Source: Klenkia terrae (lineage in GTDB: Bacteria; Actinomycetota; Actinomycetes; Mycobacteriales; Geodermatophilaceae). Taken from it: a DNA stretch of 60,268 nucleotides. This document shows, piece by piece, positions 57,689 through 60,268 of this stretch. Position numbers and translations under genes: made by a program. A model generated the notes under the pieces. It was not told the DNA's origin. It searched no databases and worked only from the letters and a program-made list of their open reading frames with translations. The first letter of the stretch is position 1; every line of letters starts with the position of its first letter. Location of the stretch: assembly GCF_900491935.1 (NCBI RefSeq), contig NZ_UEXK01000004.1, forward strand, positions 4,583,185-4,643,452, in the 5' to 3' direction.

Positions 57689-60229
57689 TCAGGCAGGCGT
57701 TCCGAGGTCGACGGGCGCGGGGGGCGTAGGGGTGGGGGCGTCCTTTGCCTGGGTGCGGCGCTCGCGCAGCCACGGCAGCAGGGCTTGGACCGACATGGGC
57801 CGGGCGAGGTGCCAACCCTGGACGACGTGGACGCCAAGCTCGGCGAGCGCGTCCCAGGTCTTCTGGTCCTCCACGCCCTCGGCGACGACGTTCAGGCCAA
57901 GGTTGCGGCCCAGGTCGGTGATCGCGCGGACGATGGAGGTGTCGCCGGGCCGGTGGAGCATGTCGGTGACGAAGCTTTTGTCGATCTTGACCTCGTCGAT
58001 GGGCAGGCGCTGCAGGTAGGACAGCGAGGAGTAGCCCGTGCCGAAGTCGTCGACGGAGAGCCGCACGCCCAGCGCCCGGAGCTCGCGCAGCAGGCTGATC
58101 GCCCGCGTCGGGTCGGCCATGACCGAGCCCTCCGTCACCTCGAGCGTGAGCGCGGCGGGCGGCACGTCGTGGTACTGCAGTAGCTGGGCGACCTCGTCGA
58201 CCAAACCAGGGTCCAGCAGGCTCCGGCTGGACAGGTTGACGGCGATGGACAGGTCCTGACCGCTGCGCCGCCACTGAGCGACGGCGGCCAGGGAGGCGTC
58301 GAGGACCAGGGTGGTGAGGGCGCCGATCAGTCCGCTGCGCTCGGCGACCGGGATGAACTCGTCGGGCGAGATGCGGCCGCGAGTTGGGTGGTTCCACCGG
58401 ACCAGGGCCTCGACGCTGCGCACGCGGCCGTCGTCGGTGTGCGCCTGGGGTTGGACGTGCACCTGGATGTCCTCGGTGGTGAGCGCGGTCCGCAGCTCGG
58501 CGACCAGCGCCAGGCGGTTGACGTCGTTGGGGTCCAGGTGCGCCTCGTATAGCCGCAGGCCTTCCCCGGTGCGCTTGGCCTCGTACATGGCCACGTCGGC
58601 GCGCTTGAGCAGCGTTGCCGGGTCGGTGGCGTGCTGGGGGGATAGGGCAATCCCCAGCGAGCCGCTGACCTCGACCTCGACGCCGTCAAGGAGCACGGGG
58701 GTCCGCAGCTGTCCCAGGATGCGGCGGCCGACCTCCAGGGCGGTTTCCTCGTCGGCGCCATCCAGCAGCACGGCGAACTCGTCGCCGCCGAGCCGGACCA
58801 CGAGGCCGTCGGCGCCGACGCAGTCGCGCAGCCGGACCCCGACCTCCACCAGCAGCAGGTCGCCCTGGTGGTGGCCAAGGGTGTCGTTCACGTCCTTGAA
58901 CCCGTTGAGGTCCAGGATGACCACGGCCCCGGCGGGGATCCGGCCGGGGTCCCCGTCGCTCAGCAACGAGGCCAACCTCCGCTGCAGCAGGGCTCGGTTG
59001 GGCAGGCCGGTGAGGGCGTCGTGCAGCGCGTCGTGGCGGAGCTGGGAGATGAGCTCTCCGTTCTGCAGCGCCACGTTGGCGTGGGTGGCCACGGTCTCGA
59101 GCATGAGGACGTCACCGTCCTCGAAGGTGCGGACCTCGCCCAGCCGGTTAGTGACGACGATGACCCCGAGCACGCCGGCCCCGCTGCGCAGCGGGACGGC
59201 GACGGCGTCGCGGGCCCCGTGGACCTCAAGCCAGGAACGCTCGTCGGCGTCCCGGGTCCCCCGGGCCAGCGTCAGGGACGCACCCTCCTCCATGACCTGG
59301 TCCAGCAGCCACTGGTCGACCGCGCCGGGAAGGCCCTCCGACCGGGTCAACCGACCGGTGGCGCCGAGCCGGACGCGGGCCAGGGCCCCGCCCTCGGCGC
59401 CGACGAAGACGGCCTCGGCGTGCTCGGCGTGCAGCAGGTCCCTCGCCTCGGCTAGGACGCTGCTGAGAACCTCGTCGACCTCGGGGGAGCTCGAGATCGC
59501 CTGGGTGAAGCGGTACAGCCGTTCCAGGCTCAAGTGCCGGTCGGACAGCGCCGCGTAGGCCCGGTAGCCGATGAGCAGGCCGGCGCCCATTACCAGGAGC
59601 AGGACGACGGCGGCCGGGGTGGCGGCCAGACTGGTCGCGGCGATGAGGCCAAGGGTGACGACCACAGGCGAGGCCAGGTCGCCGGTGGCCACCTCGCGCA
59701 GCAGCGGAGTGAGCGGCGGCCTCCCGTCGTAGATCGCCATGACCCCGGCAACGGCCAGCACGCTGACCCGGTTGGCGACCAGGCAGCCCGCGCAGGCCGC
59801 GACCCATGCCAGCCAGTGGGTGGCGTTGCCGACGTCGTTGAGGAACCGGAAGATGCCGACGGCCACGACCATCTGCAGGCTGAGTGAAGCCAAGTTCCAT
59901 AGCGTCTTGAGGACCGACGACCGGCGGTGGACCAGCAGGATGACCGCGGACCCGAGGAGGTTGCCGGCGACTAGGTCGGCGGGTGCTGCATAGAACAGCC
60001 CGAGGACCACCACGAGCTCGCTCACCGAGACTGTCTGGGCCTCGCGGCCGGTCTGGATGTGCATGACGCACGCCTCGGTGGCGGCGAACAGCCCAGCCAG
60101 CAACCACCAGGGCAGTAGCACCGTGCCGTCGAGGGCGGGGTCCTGGGTGAGGGGGAGACCGAGGGTCACCGCCATACCCGCCATGGCCACGGCCATGCCG
60201 GCGACCAGCACCGACCGGGGGTCGACCAC
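57689..60229 (-). CDS. Membrane GGDEF-EAL dual-domain cyclic-di-GMP protein
   Basis: 846 residues from GTG 60229; the frame stays open to the window edge, so a start further upstream cannot be excluded. About eight membrane helices (1-225), a GAF domain (about 240-400), GGDEF (about 405-560; intact GGDEF at 481-485) and EAL (about 575-825; EAL at 607-609 in VEALVRWNHP, DDFGTGYSSLSYL, KIDKSFV, VAEGVED). Both catalytic signatures are intact, so it may synthesise, degrade or only sense cyclic-di-GMP. No RxxD inhibitory site precedes GGDEF. Confidence 0.92.
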   Translation of the reverse strand: MVDPRSVLVAGMAVAMAGMAVTLGLPLTQDPALDGTVLLPWWLLAGLFAATEACVMHIQTGREAQTVSVSELVVVLGLFYAAPADLVAGNLLGSAVILLVHRRSSVLKTLWNLASLSLQMVVAVGIFRFLNDVGNATHWLAWVAACAGCLVANRVSVLAVAGVMAIYDGRPPLTPLLREVATGDLASPVVVTLGLIAATSLAATPAAVVLLLVMGAGLLIGYRAYAALSDRHLSLERLYRFTQAISSSPEVDEVLSSVLAEARDLLHAEHAEAVFVGAEGGALARVRLGATGRLTRSEGLPGAVDQWLLDQVMEEGASLTLARGTRDADERSWLEVHGARDAVAVPLRSGAGVLGVIVVTNRLGEVRTFEDGDVLMLETVATHANVALQNGELISQLRHDALHDALTGLPNRALLQRRLASLLSDGDPGRIPAGAVVILDLNGFKDVNDTLGHHQGDLLLVEVGVRLRDCVGADGLVVRLGGDEFAVLLDGADEETALEVGRRILGQLRTPVLLDGVEVEVSGSLGIALSPQHATDPATLLKRADVAMYEAKRTGEGLRLYEAHLDPNDVNRLALVAELRTALTTEDIQVHVQPQAHTDDGRVRSVEALVRWNHPTRGRISPDEFIPVAERSGLIGALTTLVLDASLAAVAQWRRSGQDLSIAVNLSSRSLLDPGLVDEVAQLLQYHDVPPAALTLEVTEGSVMADPTRAISLLRELRALGVRLSVDDFGTGYSSLSYLQRLPIDEVKIDKSFVTDMLHRPGDTSIVRAITDLGRNLGLNVVAEGVEDQKTWDALAELGVHVVQGWHLARPMSVQALLPWLRERRTQAKDAPTPTPPAPVDLGTPA

Positions 60230-60268
60230 GACCCGCCGGAGCCGGGGCGGGGCCGGGAGGGGCCCGGC

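Noticed and set aside
1-60268. CRISPR array, rRNA, tRNA or prophage genes
   Set aside because: No regularly spaced repeats, no conserved RNA signatures and no phage structural genes were seen.

Overview
The window is about 60 kb of very GC-rich DNA from a free-living actinobacterium. Gene content fits the Geodermatophilaceae (Blastococcus, Modestobacter or Geodermatophilus type), but this is inference from style: many GTG starts, stem-loop terminators without U-tracts, several apparently leaderless promoters, a mycothiol-type arsenate reductase, SigE/ECF sigma factors and many PP2C, STAS and HATPase regulators. No rRNA, tRNA or CRISPR array was seen.

Layout. 1-8.6 kb: the 5' part of a secreted ice-binding (DUF3494) protein, an orphan kdpD sensor kinase, an EXLDI protein with a two-gene drug-type ABC exporter, a PiT phosphate transporter, a small membrane protein and a B3/4-domain protein. 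8.8-13.5 kb: a PAS-GAF-PP2C phosphatase with a small HATPase (partner-switching signalling), then a TetR / metallo-beta-lactamase / unknown / ABM-like group. 13.7-17 kb: two DUF2382 proteins flanking a TM-helix channel-like protein, each separated by strong hairpins, then a TetR regulator. 17-22.4 kb: an FAD monooxygenase behind a tiny leader ORF, a class V aminotransferase, and an arsenic locus (arsR divergent from arsM-acr3-arsC) with two matching operator palindromes. 22.4-34.4 kb: remnants of EAL and GAF genes, two sigma factor/membrane-partner pairs, a diguanylate cyclase, an XRE regulator with a SnoaL-like protein, a GH15 glucoamylase/trehalase and an SDR.

34.4-51.6 kb is an accessory zone, visibly less GC-rich by eye. 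It holds a 70-aa orphan ORF, a DksA/TraR zinc-finger protein, a DadA-like oxidoreductase and a coupled STAS / excisionase-like / TSUP operon split by an IS256-family element with a clear 9-bp target duplication. It also holds an IS5-family element inserted at a stop codon, a MarR-zinc ribbon-STAS-like operon divergent from an SPFH-USP pair across a perfect palindrome, a two-component system divergent from an FtsX/MacB-type exporter, a cupin and a serine recombinase.

51.6-57.3 kb is a metal island: SmtB/ArsR regulator, His-rich CDF exporter, DUF6153-like and DUF305 secreted proteins, a CopB-type (CPH) P-ATPase with a GGH-repeat tail, and a truncated second copy of the CDF N-terminus. Three copies of a CsoR-type operator mark the copper genes although no csoR gene is present here. 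Related short repeats lie at both ends of this island. The window ends in a large GGDEF-EAL protein whose start may lie beyond the edge.
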